Of a DNA stretch of 64,000 nt, positions 1 through 7,029 are shown one piece after another. Numbering within the stretch: the stretch's first letter is position 1; every line of letters begins with the position of its first letter. The stretch covers positions 49,323 through 113,322 of the forward strand of contig NZ_JADZ01000024.1 of the NCBI RefSeq assembly GCF_000518645.1, written 5' to 3'. Source of the stretch: Curvibacter gracilis ATCC BAA-807. GTDB lineage: Bacteria > Pseudomonadota > Gammaproteobacteria > Burkholderiales > Burkholderiaceae_C. The notes beneath the pieces are model-generated. The model was not told the DNA's origin and searched no databases. It saw only the letters and a list, made by a program, of their open reading frames with translations. A program made the position numbers and the translations under genes.

Positions 1-1
1 G

Positions 2-736
2 GTCCAAAGAGCCATCAAGTGGCTTGAGGACAAGGGTTTCTTTGAACGCCAGCAAATTGCCAACCCTGGCCAGCGTGGCAGTCGTTCGCCCCTTACGCCT
101 ACCGACCTGTTCCTTGAGGCGGTGGAGTTGCATCCGGAAGGCCTCCGTTTTTCGCCTGGGCAGCACCATGCGAACAATGCTGGCGCATCCAGCTCGGCCC
201 GAGCATCAATCAGCCCAGAGGGAACACCTGCAGCTGGCACCCCCTCCCAAGGCCGTTTTGTCCGACATGAAGGCATGACCATCCCAGCCGACCTAGTATG
301 GCTCTGCAGGGAGCATGCATTGCGCCCATCGGCCGTCCTTCAACTCATGGGGCTTGCCTCCAAAGCCGGCAAGCGCCTGTCTACCGTGATCGAGGCAACA
401 AAGCAGTACCTGTTAGCCCTCCATGGACGAGAGCTGTATGCCTACATCAAAGCTCTTCTGTCCAAAGATCGGGATTTTGGTCAGGTCTTGAAAGAAAAGT
501 CGGAAGAGCAGGAAAGCTCTCAAAACAGCGAGTTCTTGAGAGAAAAGGCTCAAATTTTGGAAGGCCGCACTTTTTCCAATGCAGATGGCACCACCAGGTA
601 CGCCATTGAAGATGGGCTGCTGGTGGTCCTCAAAGACGGCCGACGCGCTGTGGCCCAACTGACAGAGAAGTTCCTCGACTCGATTCATTGCGGGCGAGTA
701 CGGGAGCGGTGGATAACTCGTGCGCAGGCCTCATAA
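2..736 (+). CDS. Partial gene, winged-helix-like plasmid protein (5' end outside window)
   Basis: The reading frame is open from base 2, so the start lies to the left of the window; 244 codons are visible. The first residues (VQRAIKWLEDKGFFERQ) look like the recognition helix and wing of a winged-helix DNA-binding domain. The middle is a low-complexity Ala/Ser/Pro linker. The C-terminal half (from about IPADLVWLCREH) is mostly helical. This two-part build is common in plasmid replication or regulatory proteins, but I cannot name the family. It lies just upstream of kfrA and a ParB-like gene, which fits a backbone role. Function is unknown. Confidence 0.6.
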   Translation, partial: VQRAIKWLEDKGFFERQQIANPGQRGSRSPLTPTDLFLEAVELHPEGLRFSPGQHHANNAGASSSARASISPEGTPAAGTPSQGRFVRHEGMTIPADLVWLCREHALRPSAVLQLMGLASKAGKRLSTVIEATKQYLLALHGRELYAYIKALLSKDRDFGQVLKEKSEEQESSQNSEFLREKAQILEGRTFSNADGTTRYAIEDGLLVVLKDGRRAVAQLTEKFLDSIHCGRVRERWITRAQAS

Positions 737-851
737 CACCTGTCAAAGATGACGCCTCTGTATCCATAGATTTAACAATCTTTCAGAAAACAGTCGTAAC
801 CGACTTTTTGTTATCCACAAGCTTGGAAAAATTCATCCCGGAACGTCTTTG

Positions 852-905
852 CTGTAATTTTTTTGTAATTCACTACATTACAAGCCATTACTACATCCAT
901 TACAG
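852..905. promoter_or_regulatory. TGTAAT/ATTACA repeat cluster before kfrA
   Basis: Two nested inverted repeats are visible: CTGTAAT (852-858) with ATTACAG (899-905), and TTGTAAT (863-869) with ATTACAA (877-883), plus an extra CATTAC half-site. They end exactly at the GTG start of the kfrA relic. KfrA proteins are known to bind operators in their own promoter, so this is probably the old autoregulatory operator. The assignment is by position and symmetry only. Confidence 0.5.
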
Positions 906-1548
906 GTGGGCACACACTATGTCCAAGCGAGACAGCGTTTTGCAGCGGCTGATGAAATGGCCAAACGTGGCGAGAAGCCAACCGTTGAGAAGATCAGAAT
1001 GGAACCCGGGGGTAGTTACACGACGTTGACGCCATGCTGCGCGAGTGGAGCGAGCTTCAAGCAGCGAAGAAGCTTCAGACTGCACCACCACCGGAAGATC
1101 TTCACCAGGTCATCACGAATGCGCTGAACGATGTCTGGATCCGGACCTGAGCCAGTGCGGACGCACGACTGAATCTTGAGCGGGAGAGCATGACCAAGAT
1201 GACAGAGCAGGCCAGAAAAAAATCTGAGGAACTGCAGTCGCTCGCTGATCGCCTTGAAGAGACGGTGGAGCGCCAGCAAGGAGTTGTCGAGGACCAAGAG
1301 GCTTCGATGACCGACCTGAAGTCCAGCCTGCTGGTAGCCCAGCAAAAGCTAAGCGAGGTAGAGGCTGCACTTACCCGGGCATTGATGTCCGAAGAATCCC
1401 TCAAGGAAGCAAACGCCGTATTGAGAACAGAGAACGAGCGCTCAAGCACTCTGCTACAGAAGATGCCGCCAGGCGCGATCCACTAATCGAGCAGGTGGGT
1501 GTTCTGAAAGGCCAGGTCGAGGTGTTGACGGCTCAAACGAGCGACTGA
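906..1548 (+). pseudogene. kfrA: kfrA relic (frameshifts and an in-frame stop)
   Basis: The frame starting at GTG 906 encodes a typical KfrA N-terminus (FAAADEMAKRGEKPTVEKIR, then GGSYTTL). Around 1023 the match moves to another frame (DAMLREWSELQAAKK), which meets an in-frame TGA at 1148-1150. It then continues as a long heptad-rich coiled coil (1190-1470) and shifts frame once more near 1470 to end with LIEQVGVLKGQVEVLTAQ before TGA 1546-1548. KfrA is a plasmid DNA-binding protein with an N-terminal helical DNA-binding domain and an alpha-helical tail, involved in stable inheritance. At least two frameshifts and one stop make this copy non-functional unless the sequence has errors. Confidence 0.7.
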
Positions 1549-1768
1549 TGAAAGCAATTCATGGCCGCAAGTCCTGACACATCCCCGAATGAGGCTTGTC
1601 ACTGGGAGGCGACTAGCGGTACACAAGTCGGTCACTAACTGAGATCGGCCATCCCTGTAATACTTGATATCACTAGCAATACACTGGAATGCCTCTAGAG
1701 AGCGACACGTGTTATTTAGGCGTTTGCTGGCATGGATGGAATGCGCCAATCAGGGCACTTTGAGAAAT

Positions 1769-1856
1769 ACAATTCATAATTGCGTAAATTCCATAATTAT
1801 TTTCAATCGAATAACAATTAATTTTTAAGAAATTATGTGGCATGATAATTGCAATT
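1769..1856 (+). promoter_or_regulatory. AT-rich promoter/operator of the ParB-like gene
   Basis: The region is strongly AT-rich and carries repeated AATT/ATAATT words (AATTCATAATTG at about 1770, CCATAATTA at about 1790). It ends in the perfect 10-bp palindrome AATTGCAATT at 1847-1856, which overlaps the proposed TTG start codon at 1849. The same palindrome occurs upstream of the nuclease gene (5282 and 5303) and the ParM-like gene (29005). A repressor bound here would block translation initiation as well as transcription. The regulator is not identified. Confidence 0.45.
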
Positions 1857-2772
1857 CAAGATACGCATCTTGGAGAAGCAAATAGCCCATTACAAAGTCC
1901 CTCCTGAGCAATTGAAGGAGGAACCTGGGTTCAATGAGCGGGACTATTCTGACCCGAGGGTGATCCAGAAGATCGGGGACCTTTCCAATGCCTACGCATC
2001 AGGGGCATTCGTGCCGCCGCTGGTCATTCGAATCGATGCCCTGACAGGCGATCTGATCATCGTTGAGGGGCATCAACGCCGACGTGGCGCACTGTTGGCC
2101 ATCTCGCGTGGCGCAACTCTTCCTTATCTGGTGTGCGTACCCTTCCGGGGCAATGATCGCGACCGGGTGATGGTTCAACTGAGCAGCCAGGATGGTCTGA
2201 AGCTCACTGCAGTTGGGGTCGCGCGCAATTACTTGAAGCTGATTCGCATGGGGATGACGGAAGAAGAGATTGCAGCTGAACGCAACAAATCCCCAGTTCA
2301 TATCCGCGACATGCTGGTGCTGGCCGAGGCGAGCAGTGACGTGCAAAGGATGGTCAACGACGACTCGGTGGGGGCTACGCTGGCCATTGAGGTCATTCGC
2401 CAGTATGGAGAGGGTGCCGGGGAGTACCTTCGCGCCAAGCTGGATGAAGCCCAGAAGGCTGGCAAATCCAAAATCACGCCTTCGGCCGTGCGTGAGTGGT
2501 TTCCGCCTCGCAAGATCATTGGCGGGATCTACAGCTCGGTGAACAGCGTAGTGAGCACCTTCGATGCGAAGAAGCGCCGCGAACTGGCAGAGCTTGAGAA
2601 GCTGGATCCTCGCCAACTCAAAGGCCGCAAGATCGAGGTCGATGCCAGTGTGATTCTGGATCTGTACCGGTCCTGGGCGAGCGCTGATGAAGCACGGCGT
2701 TCCAAGGAAGAGGCTGCGACGGTCGCTAAGCAGCGCAAGTCGCAACAATCTATTCCTGGTACCGACGACTGA
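1849..2772 (+). CDS. ParB/KorB-type DNA-binding protein
   Basis: The 307-residue protein has a ParB-type N-terminal domain: a FVPPLVIRID beta strand followed by the IVEGHQRRRGAL box, which matches the ParB GERR/CTP-binding motif in altered form. A helical HTH-type middle follows (TEEEIAAERNKSPVHIRDML), and the C-terminus is charged. ParB family proteins load on plasmid centromeres or act as transcriptional repressors (KorB). No parA is adjacent, so a regulatory role is as likely as partition. An in-frame TAA immediately precedes TTG 1849, so TTG 1849 is the earliest possible start and no in-frame ATG is near. The start is therefore the least certain part. A terminator follows at 2822. Confidence 0.75.
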   Translation: MQFKIRILEKQIAHYKVPPEQLKEEPGFNERDYSDPRVIQKIGDLSNAYASGAFVPPLVIRIDALTGDLIIVEGHQRRRGALLAISRGATLPYLVCVPFRGNDRDRVMVQLSSQDGLKLTAVGVARNYLKLIRMGMTEEEIAAERNKSPVHIRDMLVLAEASSDVQRMVNDDSVGATLAIEVIRQYGEGAGEYLRAKLDEAQKAGKSKITPSAVREWFPPRKIIGGIYSSVNSVVSTFDAKKRRELAELEKLDPRQLKGRKIEVDASVILDLYRSWASADEARRSKEEAATVAKQRKSQQSIPGTDD

Positions 2773-2821
2773 ACAGCTGCGCCAGCTTCAAGGCGCCAGC
2801 TTCCTCAACTGCCAAACTCCC

Positions 2822-2855
2822 AAACGCAGGCCTGGAAATCCAGCCTGCGTTTTTG
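2822..2855 (+). terminator. Rho-independent terminator after the ParB-like gene
   Basis: A perfect 10-bp stem, AAACGCAGGC/GCCTGCGTTT, with an 11-nt loop and a T run lies 50 bp after the ParB-like stop codon. It also ends before the convergent nuclease gene at 2881. Confidence 0.85.
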
Positions 2856-2880
2856 CTTTCAGGATCGGTTTGATGTGGAC

Positions 2881-3753
2881 TCAGCGAGTCCCACGGCAAT
2901 CAGGGTACCTGGTGCACCCCCAGAACTCTTGGCCAGCATTTGGACCCTTGCGCGCAGTACGCTTGGCCATGGCGCTCTGGCACAGCGGACACCTAGGGGT
3001 GAGCTGGGGTGTCGAACGGTGAAAGGTCTTGCTGAGGCCTGGCTCAGCGTGGTGCTCCTCAGATGGTGGCGTGGAATGCTCCCCAGCAGTTGCTGGATCG
3101 GACTGCTCCATCATCTTCAAGAGCTTGGGGCCATCGATCAGGTCAACGTTGCGACCGCGCGCGAAATCCAGTGCGGCCGAGGTGTATGACCCCGATGTCA
3201 CGACAACGCATCCTGTGGCCCCGTGAGCGGCCATCACACCGAAGATCTGACGCACGACATCGACGCCCACACTGGTTGCCTTCCAGTGCTTGCATTGCAC
3301 GAAAACCTTCTCCCCATCGCGGCGCAGCACCAGGTCAATGCCTCCATCGGGTCCCTCGCCGCCCAGCTCCTGCACGGCGAAGCCTTTTCGGCGGTAGGCC
3401 TCGCCCACGAGCAGCTCGAAGTCCTGCCAGCTGATCGCAGCGAGCCGATCCCGAGTCCGGGTATTGATCAGCAGTTGCTTGCGATGTGCACGTGCCATGT
3501 AGGAAATGCCGCCCGCAGCCAGGAAGAGCACGGCGACAGCGTATTGGCCACCCTGAACGAGTGCCCCTAGAAGGAGTTCCTGCAGGCCAGGATGGGGCGA
3601 TGCCACCTGGGATTGAGCCATGTGTCGCAGCCATCCAAAGCCAACGATCGCGGCTGCGATGGAGAGCCACCAGGGAAGAAGGGCGATGAGGTCAAAGACG
3701 CCAAAGACGCCAATGAGAACGCGCCAGCGAGACGGTTTGGATCTACGAGACAT
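2881..3753 (-). CDS. Membrane-anchored Mrr-type restriction endonuclease with C4 zinc finger
   Basis: In 290 residues there are two N-terminal membrane segments (about 20-45 and 60-85). An Mrr-type PD-(D/E)xK nuclease domain follows (about 110-210), with GGEGPDGGIDLVLRRDGEKVFVQCKHWK giving the catalytic D...QxK pattern and GCVVVTSGSYTSAALDFA the conserved strand-helix. The C-terminus carries a topoisomerase-type C4 zinc finger (CPLCQSAM...FWGCTRYPDC). This arrangement is common in small restriction-like membrane proteins on bacterial replicons. The usual guess is attack on foreign or modified DNA near the membrane. It is convergent with the ParB-like gene. The family call is strong; the biological role is inferred. 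Confidence 0.85.
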   Translation of the reverse strand: MSRRSKPSRWRVLIGVFGVFDLIALLPWWLSIAAAIVGFGWLRHMAQSQVASPHPGLQELLLGALVQGGQYAVAVLFLAAGGISYMARAHRKQLLINTRTRDRLAAISWQDFELLVGEAYRRKGFAVQELGGEGPDGGIDLVLRRDGEKVFVQCKHWKATSVGVDVVRQIFGVMAAHGATGCVVVTSGSYTSAALDFARGRNVDLIDGPKLLKMMEQSDPATAGEHSTPPSEEHHAEPGLSKTFHRSTPQLTPRCPLCQSAMAKRTARKGPNAGQEFWGCTRYPDCRGTR

Positions 3754-3976
3754 AGGTGGGCAGAGGATGACAAGAAGGGGGCAGGGGAGGGGCTGGCGCC
3801 TGCGGGGGCGGGGCGGTGCACTTCGAGGATGCTCGGCAAGCTTGAGGTGGGCCTGAGCACATCACCAGCAGCTGTGAATGGATCGAGCTGGCTGGTGCCC
3901 GCCTGAACCCTGGCAGGGCGGTGACTGCGGGAGACGCAGAGGCAGATGACGGCCCACCTGGGTGGGGGGCGCCAGC

Positions 3977-4462
3977 TCACTCACTTTTGAGGTTTTGATT
4001 CGTCGGGGCCTTGTCCAGCTGCATGCTGGCCCAGAGCACCCGCTTGTTGCGGTCATCCTGCTGCGATCCCAGCCAAATAGCGTACTGGGGGAGGTTGAAG
4101 CGCACCACATAGACGCTCTTGGGGAATTCGACCAGCAGGGTGGAGCAAATGGATTGGTCAGGCCGCCACAGTTGAGGGTTGTGGTCCGCACAGGAGATCC
4201 AGTCATCCAGCGAGTCATACCAGGGCATGTGAAGGACGAGATCTGGGTTGTCTCTGAGCAGCTTGCGAGCCTTCTCAAGCATCTCGTTTCGCCAGTCAAG
4301 GACATAGCAGAACGCCTGCGCGACGGCCTCTGGCATCTCCTGTGCACCGGACTCCCATTTCAGCCACTGGCTTTCATTGGTCACTCCGATCAAGGAGGCG
4401 GCTTCGCGCGTGCCGAAGAACAGCGATTTGCGCAGCGCTTTGAGTTCAATGCCAGGGATCAT
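3977..4462 (-). CDS. YdiL/DUF1870-like helix-turn-helix protein
   Basis: The 161-residue protein opens with ELKALRKSLFFGTREAASLIG and then SQWLKWESGAQEMPEAV. This is the lambda-repressor-like HTH pattern of the YdiL/DUF1870 family (ELQALR...W..WE.G...P..V). The C-terminal 80 residues (from HMPWYDSLDDW) are mixed alpha/beta with Trp-rich stretches and have no motif I know. The E. coli homologue is a putative DNA-binding protein with no firm function. A perfect 11-bp inverted repeat lies 31 bp upstream (4493-4527) and would suit autoregulation. Confidence 0.6.
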   Translation of the reverse strand: MIPGIELKALRKSLFFGTREAASLIGVTNESQWLKWESGAQEMPEAVAQAFCYVLDWRNEMLEKARKLLRDNPDLVLHMPWYDSLDDWISCADHNPQLWRPDQSICSTLLVEFPKSVYVVRFNLPQYAIWLGSQQDDRNKRVLWASMQLDKAPTNQNLKSE

Positions 4463-4492
4463 TTTGAATCCTCCAGTGGTTAGCCCCTATTT

Positions 4493-4527
4493 CTTTGAAT
4501 GGCTGCGTTTTCGATTGCCATTCAAAG
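4493..4527. promoter_or_regulatory. Perfect 11-bp inverted repeat upstream of the HTH gene
   Basis: CTTTGAATGGC (4493-4503) and GCCATTCAAAG (4517-4527) are exact reverse complements around a 13-bp spacer. The repeat sits in the promoter region of the minus-strand YdiL-like gene that starts at 4462. There is no T run, so an operator is more likely than a terminator. The rest of 4528-4742 holds no gene I can support. Confidence 0.5.
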
Positions 4528-4742
4528 CAATTCAGGAAGGTGTAAGAACGAAAATTTGGGGCATCAGAAGCGTTCAACACCTCCTCAATTGCACGGCCAA
4601 TTCACGTGATTCCGAAACCGCAAATTCCAGGCTCAATCTTTGAGCTTGGGTGGCTCAAGCCGACTGCCCGCAGAGCACATCAGCGCAAGGTCGTTGCACG
4701 GGGCTGGTCGATTCGATACCGGCCTGCCCCATGCCTTGCGTC

Positions 4743-5237
4743 TTACTGCGCAGCTGAACTGACCGTGCGGGCCCGGGTCTTCTCGTCCCAGGTGGGGAGC
4801 TTGGTCAAATCCAAGAAGAGGAACTCGCCATTTTTCAGGATGAAGACACGGTACTTGTGGCCCACCTCGAACTTGCGAGGCTTGATCGGGCCGATGGCCT
4901 TGGTTTGCACTTCTTTACCGTTGTCGTCCAGATGCAGAACGTATGTCTCATCGCCGGGCGAGGAGGCGAGGAAAGATGCGACGTTCATGGCCGCGCCGAC
5001 CCCCTTCAGTACACCGCCACTGTTGGCAACCAGGCCGGTGCCGACCGCATCGGTGGTGGTGATCTTGGCGTTGGGATCAATGGTGTCTGCCTTGACCAAC
5101 GTGCCCTCCCAGTGTTCAACAACAAATGGGGAGCCGACATAGACCTGAGAGGCTTCTTCATCGCTCATGTAACGGCGACTGGCGCAGCCAGAAACCAAGG
5201 TGGCAGTGGCGATGACGGCGGCAATAAAGATTCGCAT
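4743..5237 (-). CDS. Small lipoprotein of unknown function
   Basis: In 164 residues there is a clear lipoprotein signal (MRIFIAAVIATATLVSGC; lipobox LVSG-C), so the mature protein should be attached to a membrane by Cys18. The mature part has a Gly-rich hydrophobic segment in the middle (GTGLVANSGGVLKGVGAAMN) and then a beta-rich C-terminus. I do not recognise a family. It is transcribed divergently from the secreted nuclease gene across a promoter that holds two AATTGCAATT palindromes, so the two are probably co-regulated. Confidence 0.6.
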   Translation of the reverse strand: MRIFIAAVIATATLVSGCASRRYMSDEEASQVYVGSPFVVEHWEGTLVKADTIDPNAKITTTDAVGTGLVANSGGVLKGVGAAMNVASFLASSPGDETYVLHLDDNGKEVQTKAIGPIKPRKFEVGHKYRVFILKNGEFLFLDLTKLPTWDEKTRARTVSSAAQ

Positions 5238-5251
5238 GATTTCTCCTGTTG

Positions 5252-5345
5252 ATTTTGCAATTGTATGGCAATTGCATTGTGAATTGCAATTATTTGATTC
5301 ATAATTGCAATTAATTCAATTCGCCTGTATTTCTGTAATTGCAGT
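5252..5345. promoter_or_regulatory. Divergent promoter with AATTGCAATT palindromes
   Basis: The spacer between the lipoprotein and nuclease genes contains AATTGCAATT at 5282-5291 and 5303-5312. Further near-copies lie at about 5258-5275 (GCAATTGTATGGCAATTGC) and at 5335. The two perfect palindromes are 21 bp apart, about two helical turns, which fits cooperative binding of a dimeric regulator controlling both directions. The same word lies at 1847 and 29005. Confidence 0.5.
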
Positions 5346-5359
5346 GGAGCCGACAACTT

Positions 5360-5947
5360 ATGAAAACGAAAACAGCTTCATCCATCGCCCCAGCGGCAGG
5401 GGCGCTCGCGCTGGTCCTGTCTGTGTTCATGGGGGCGAGCGGTGCTGGCGCGGCCCAGCCCTGGACCATTGAGGGCAAGGTCGTCTATGTCGATGACGGC
5501 GATACCCTGATCCTCCTGCAGGCGGACAAGTCCAAGGCGTCGATCCGGCTCAGCGACATCGATGCGCCTGAGGTGTCTCACGGCCAGGGCAGGCCTGGAC
5601 AGCCCTTCAGCGATCAGTCTCGCAAGTCCCTCACTGAGATGGCGCGTGGCGCCCTGGCGAGCGCAACGTGCTACGAGCGAGATCGCTATGACCGTCTGGT
5701 GTGCACGGTGTTCGTCAATGGTCAGGATCTGAACGCCGAGCAGGTGCGCCGAGGCATGGCCTGGGCCAACCACGCCAACGCTCGGTACGTGCGCAACCCC
5801 CAGACCTATGTCTACGAGAAGCAGGCCAAGTCTCAGGCCGTGGGTCTCTGGGCAGGCCTGGGCCAGGGGCAAGCACCTATCGCGCCTTGGGAGTGGCGCC
5901 AGCAGTGCTGGAAATCAAAGGCCTGCGACGGCGCCCAAACGCAATGA
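5360..5947 (+). CDS. Secreted thermonuclease-family (SNase-like) nuclease
   Basis: The 195-residue protein has a signal peptide (MKTKTASSIAPA...GAGAAQP). A staphylococcal-nuclease OB fold follows: VVYVDDGDTLILL, then IRLSDIDAPEVSHGQGRPGQ, then ERDRYDRLVCTVFVNGQDLNAEQVRRGMAW. The catalytic Arg and Asp/Glu positions of the family (RLSDIDAPE and YDRLV) are present. Plasmid-borne homologues such as ParB of RK2 and NucC-type proteins are exported Ca-dependent nucleases, often found near transfer regions. I chose ATG 5360 over the TTG 21 bp upstream because it begins a clean signal peptide. The next gene starts inside its stop codon. Confidence 0.85.
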   Translation: MKTKTASSIAPAAGALALVLSVFMGASGAGAAQPWTIEGKVVYVDDGDTLILLQADKSKASIRLSDIDAPEVSHGQGRPGQPFSDQSRKSLTEMARGALASATCYERDRYDRLVCTVFVNGQDLNAEQVRRGMAWANHANARYVRNPQTYVYEKQAKSQAVGLWAGLGQGQAPIAPWEWRQQCWKSKACDGAQTQ

Positions 5948-6402
5948 ACCATTCAACCACCCTTCACTACCCTAAATCCATCATGGCAGACGCACCCCAA
6001 GCACCGTCCCTCGATCAATCCACGCTCCATGCCCCGCCGTTCGACCGAGAAGCGGTCCAGGCCGAGATGGAGGATCGCTGGCCGCATCTGTTCGGCCCAG
6101 GCTTGCACGTTCCCCTGAAAGTTGGGATCACCGCGGATCTCCATAAGGAGGCCTGCGCCAATGGTTCTCAGCTCTCCAAACGCAAGATCCGGTTGTTTCT
6201 GGAGGGCTACTGCCAGCACCCCGACTACCTGGCCAAGCTGATTGAAGGCGGACGCCGGTTCGACATCAATGGCTTGCCAGCCGCCGAGGAGGTCAAGGGG
6301 CGTCACGTCAAGAACGCCACCCGCAGGCTCGCGCTCAAGGAAAAGCGCACAAAAGCCGGGGATGCCGCCACCCCTTTGCAACAACCGACCTCTGGGGAGT
6401 GA
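5944..6402 (+). CDS. ProQ/FinO-family RNA chaperone
   Basis: The protein has 152 residues if started at the ATG that overlaps the nuclease stop (ATGA), or 139 from ATG 5983. The domain from about residue 35 reads WPHLFGPGLHVPLKVGITADLHKEA, then LSKRKIRLFLEGYCQHPDYLAKLIEGGRRFDINGLPA. This is the ProQ/FinO core with its basic RNA-binding face (LSKRKIR). FinO repressors on plasmids stabilise antisense RNA to control conjugation, while ProQ proteins bind many small RNAs. No finP-like antisense RNA is evident here. The short basic C-tail (LKEKRTKAGD) may add RNA contacts. Confidence 0.85.
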   Translation: MNHSTTLHYPKSIMADAPQAPSLDQSTLHAPPFDREAVQAEMEDRWPHLFGPGLHVPLKVGITADLHKEACANGSQLSKRKIRLFLEGYCQHPDYLAKLIEGGRRFDINGLPAAEEVKGRHVKNATRRLALKEKRTKAGDAATPLQQPTSGE

Positions 6403-6408
6403 CGCGCG

Positions 6409-6633
6409 ATGGCAACTGACATTGAACGGCACAAGGCACGGGTTGTCTCCGTAGCCGACGACGGCAGCGTGGAAGTGACGCTCGTTGAAAACGGCCTGCA
6501 GCTCAGCTGCTTTGTGGACCGGATGATGAAGCGCTGGGGGGTCAGCCTTTCCCCTCAGGACTTGGTGAGCGTGGAGTACCCCGAGGGTGAGCCCTCCCGG
6601 GCCCGCATCATGTTCCGCCATTTGCAGCAGTGA
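6409..6633 (+). CDS. Small hypothetical protein
   Basis: The 74-residue acidic protein (MATDIERHKARVVSVADDG...) has a predicted beta-barrel-like pattern: ARVVSVADDGSVEVTLVENG, LSCFVDR, VSVEYPEGEPSRARIMF. I do not recognise the family; an OB- or SH3-like small barrel is possible. It lies 6 bp after the ProQ/FinO stop with a GGGAG-type ribosome site, so it is very likely co-expressed and may act with it. Confidence 0.5.
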   Translation: MATDIERHKARVVSVADDGSVEVTLVENGLQLSCFVDRMMKRWGVSLSPQDLVSVEYPEGEPSRARIMFRHLQQ

Positions 6634-6641
6634 GGCGACCC

Positions 6642-7013
6642 ATGAAAACTGCTTGGCCATTGCTGCTCTGTGCGACTGGTCTGACAGCCCTGGGTTATGC
6701 CTGGTTGGCTGGGGTGGTTCCTGCCCTGGCGGTCAAGGCCGTCATCTGCGCCAGCATGCTCTCCTTTTGTGCGCACTTCATCGCACGCCAGCGCTCTGCA
6801 GCGGGTCGCTCGCGTGTGAGCCGGTGGTACTTGCTGGCGCTGGATTCGGGGGGCGGGTGGCCAGGCGCGTGCTTGGAGCGCTTCCTGCGCATTGCTGGCG
6901 CTGGAGAGCACAGCGATGCCCTCCACGATTCATTGCAATTGGCGATCGCTGTGTCGGCCAATGTGCTGGTGGCATTGCTGCTGTGGCAGGTGCCGCGCCT
7001 GATCGCGGCTTGA
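6642..7013 (+). CDS. DUF1294-like small membrane protein
   Basis: In 123 residues there are two N-terminal hydrophobic helices (about 5-24 and 26-48), the cytoplasmic motif RVSRWYLLALDSGGGWPGACLERFLRI, and a C-terminal helix (about 95-118). The GGWPGA box is the hallmark of the DUF1294 family of small inner-membrane proteins, some of which are fused to cold-shock domains. Function is unknown. The start ATG follows a GAGGCG ribosome site and lies 8 bp after the preceding stop. Confidence 0.6.
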   Translation: MKTAWPLLLCATGLTALGYAWLAGVVPALAVKAVICASMLSFCAHFIARQRSAAGRSRVSRWYLLALDSGGGWPGACLERFLRIAGAGEHSDALHDSLQLAIAVSANVLVALLLWQVPRLIAA

Positions 7014-7029
7014 GAGTAGGGGTCAGACC

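Noticed and set aside
1999..2748. 249-codon minus-strand frame
   Set aside because: It is antisense to the ParB-like gene, which is supported by domain motifs; the antisense product is not protein-like.
5378..5872. 164-codon antisense frame
   Set aside because: Opposite the thermonuclease gene with strong SNase motifs.
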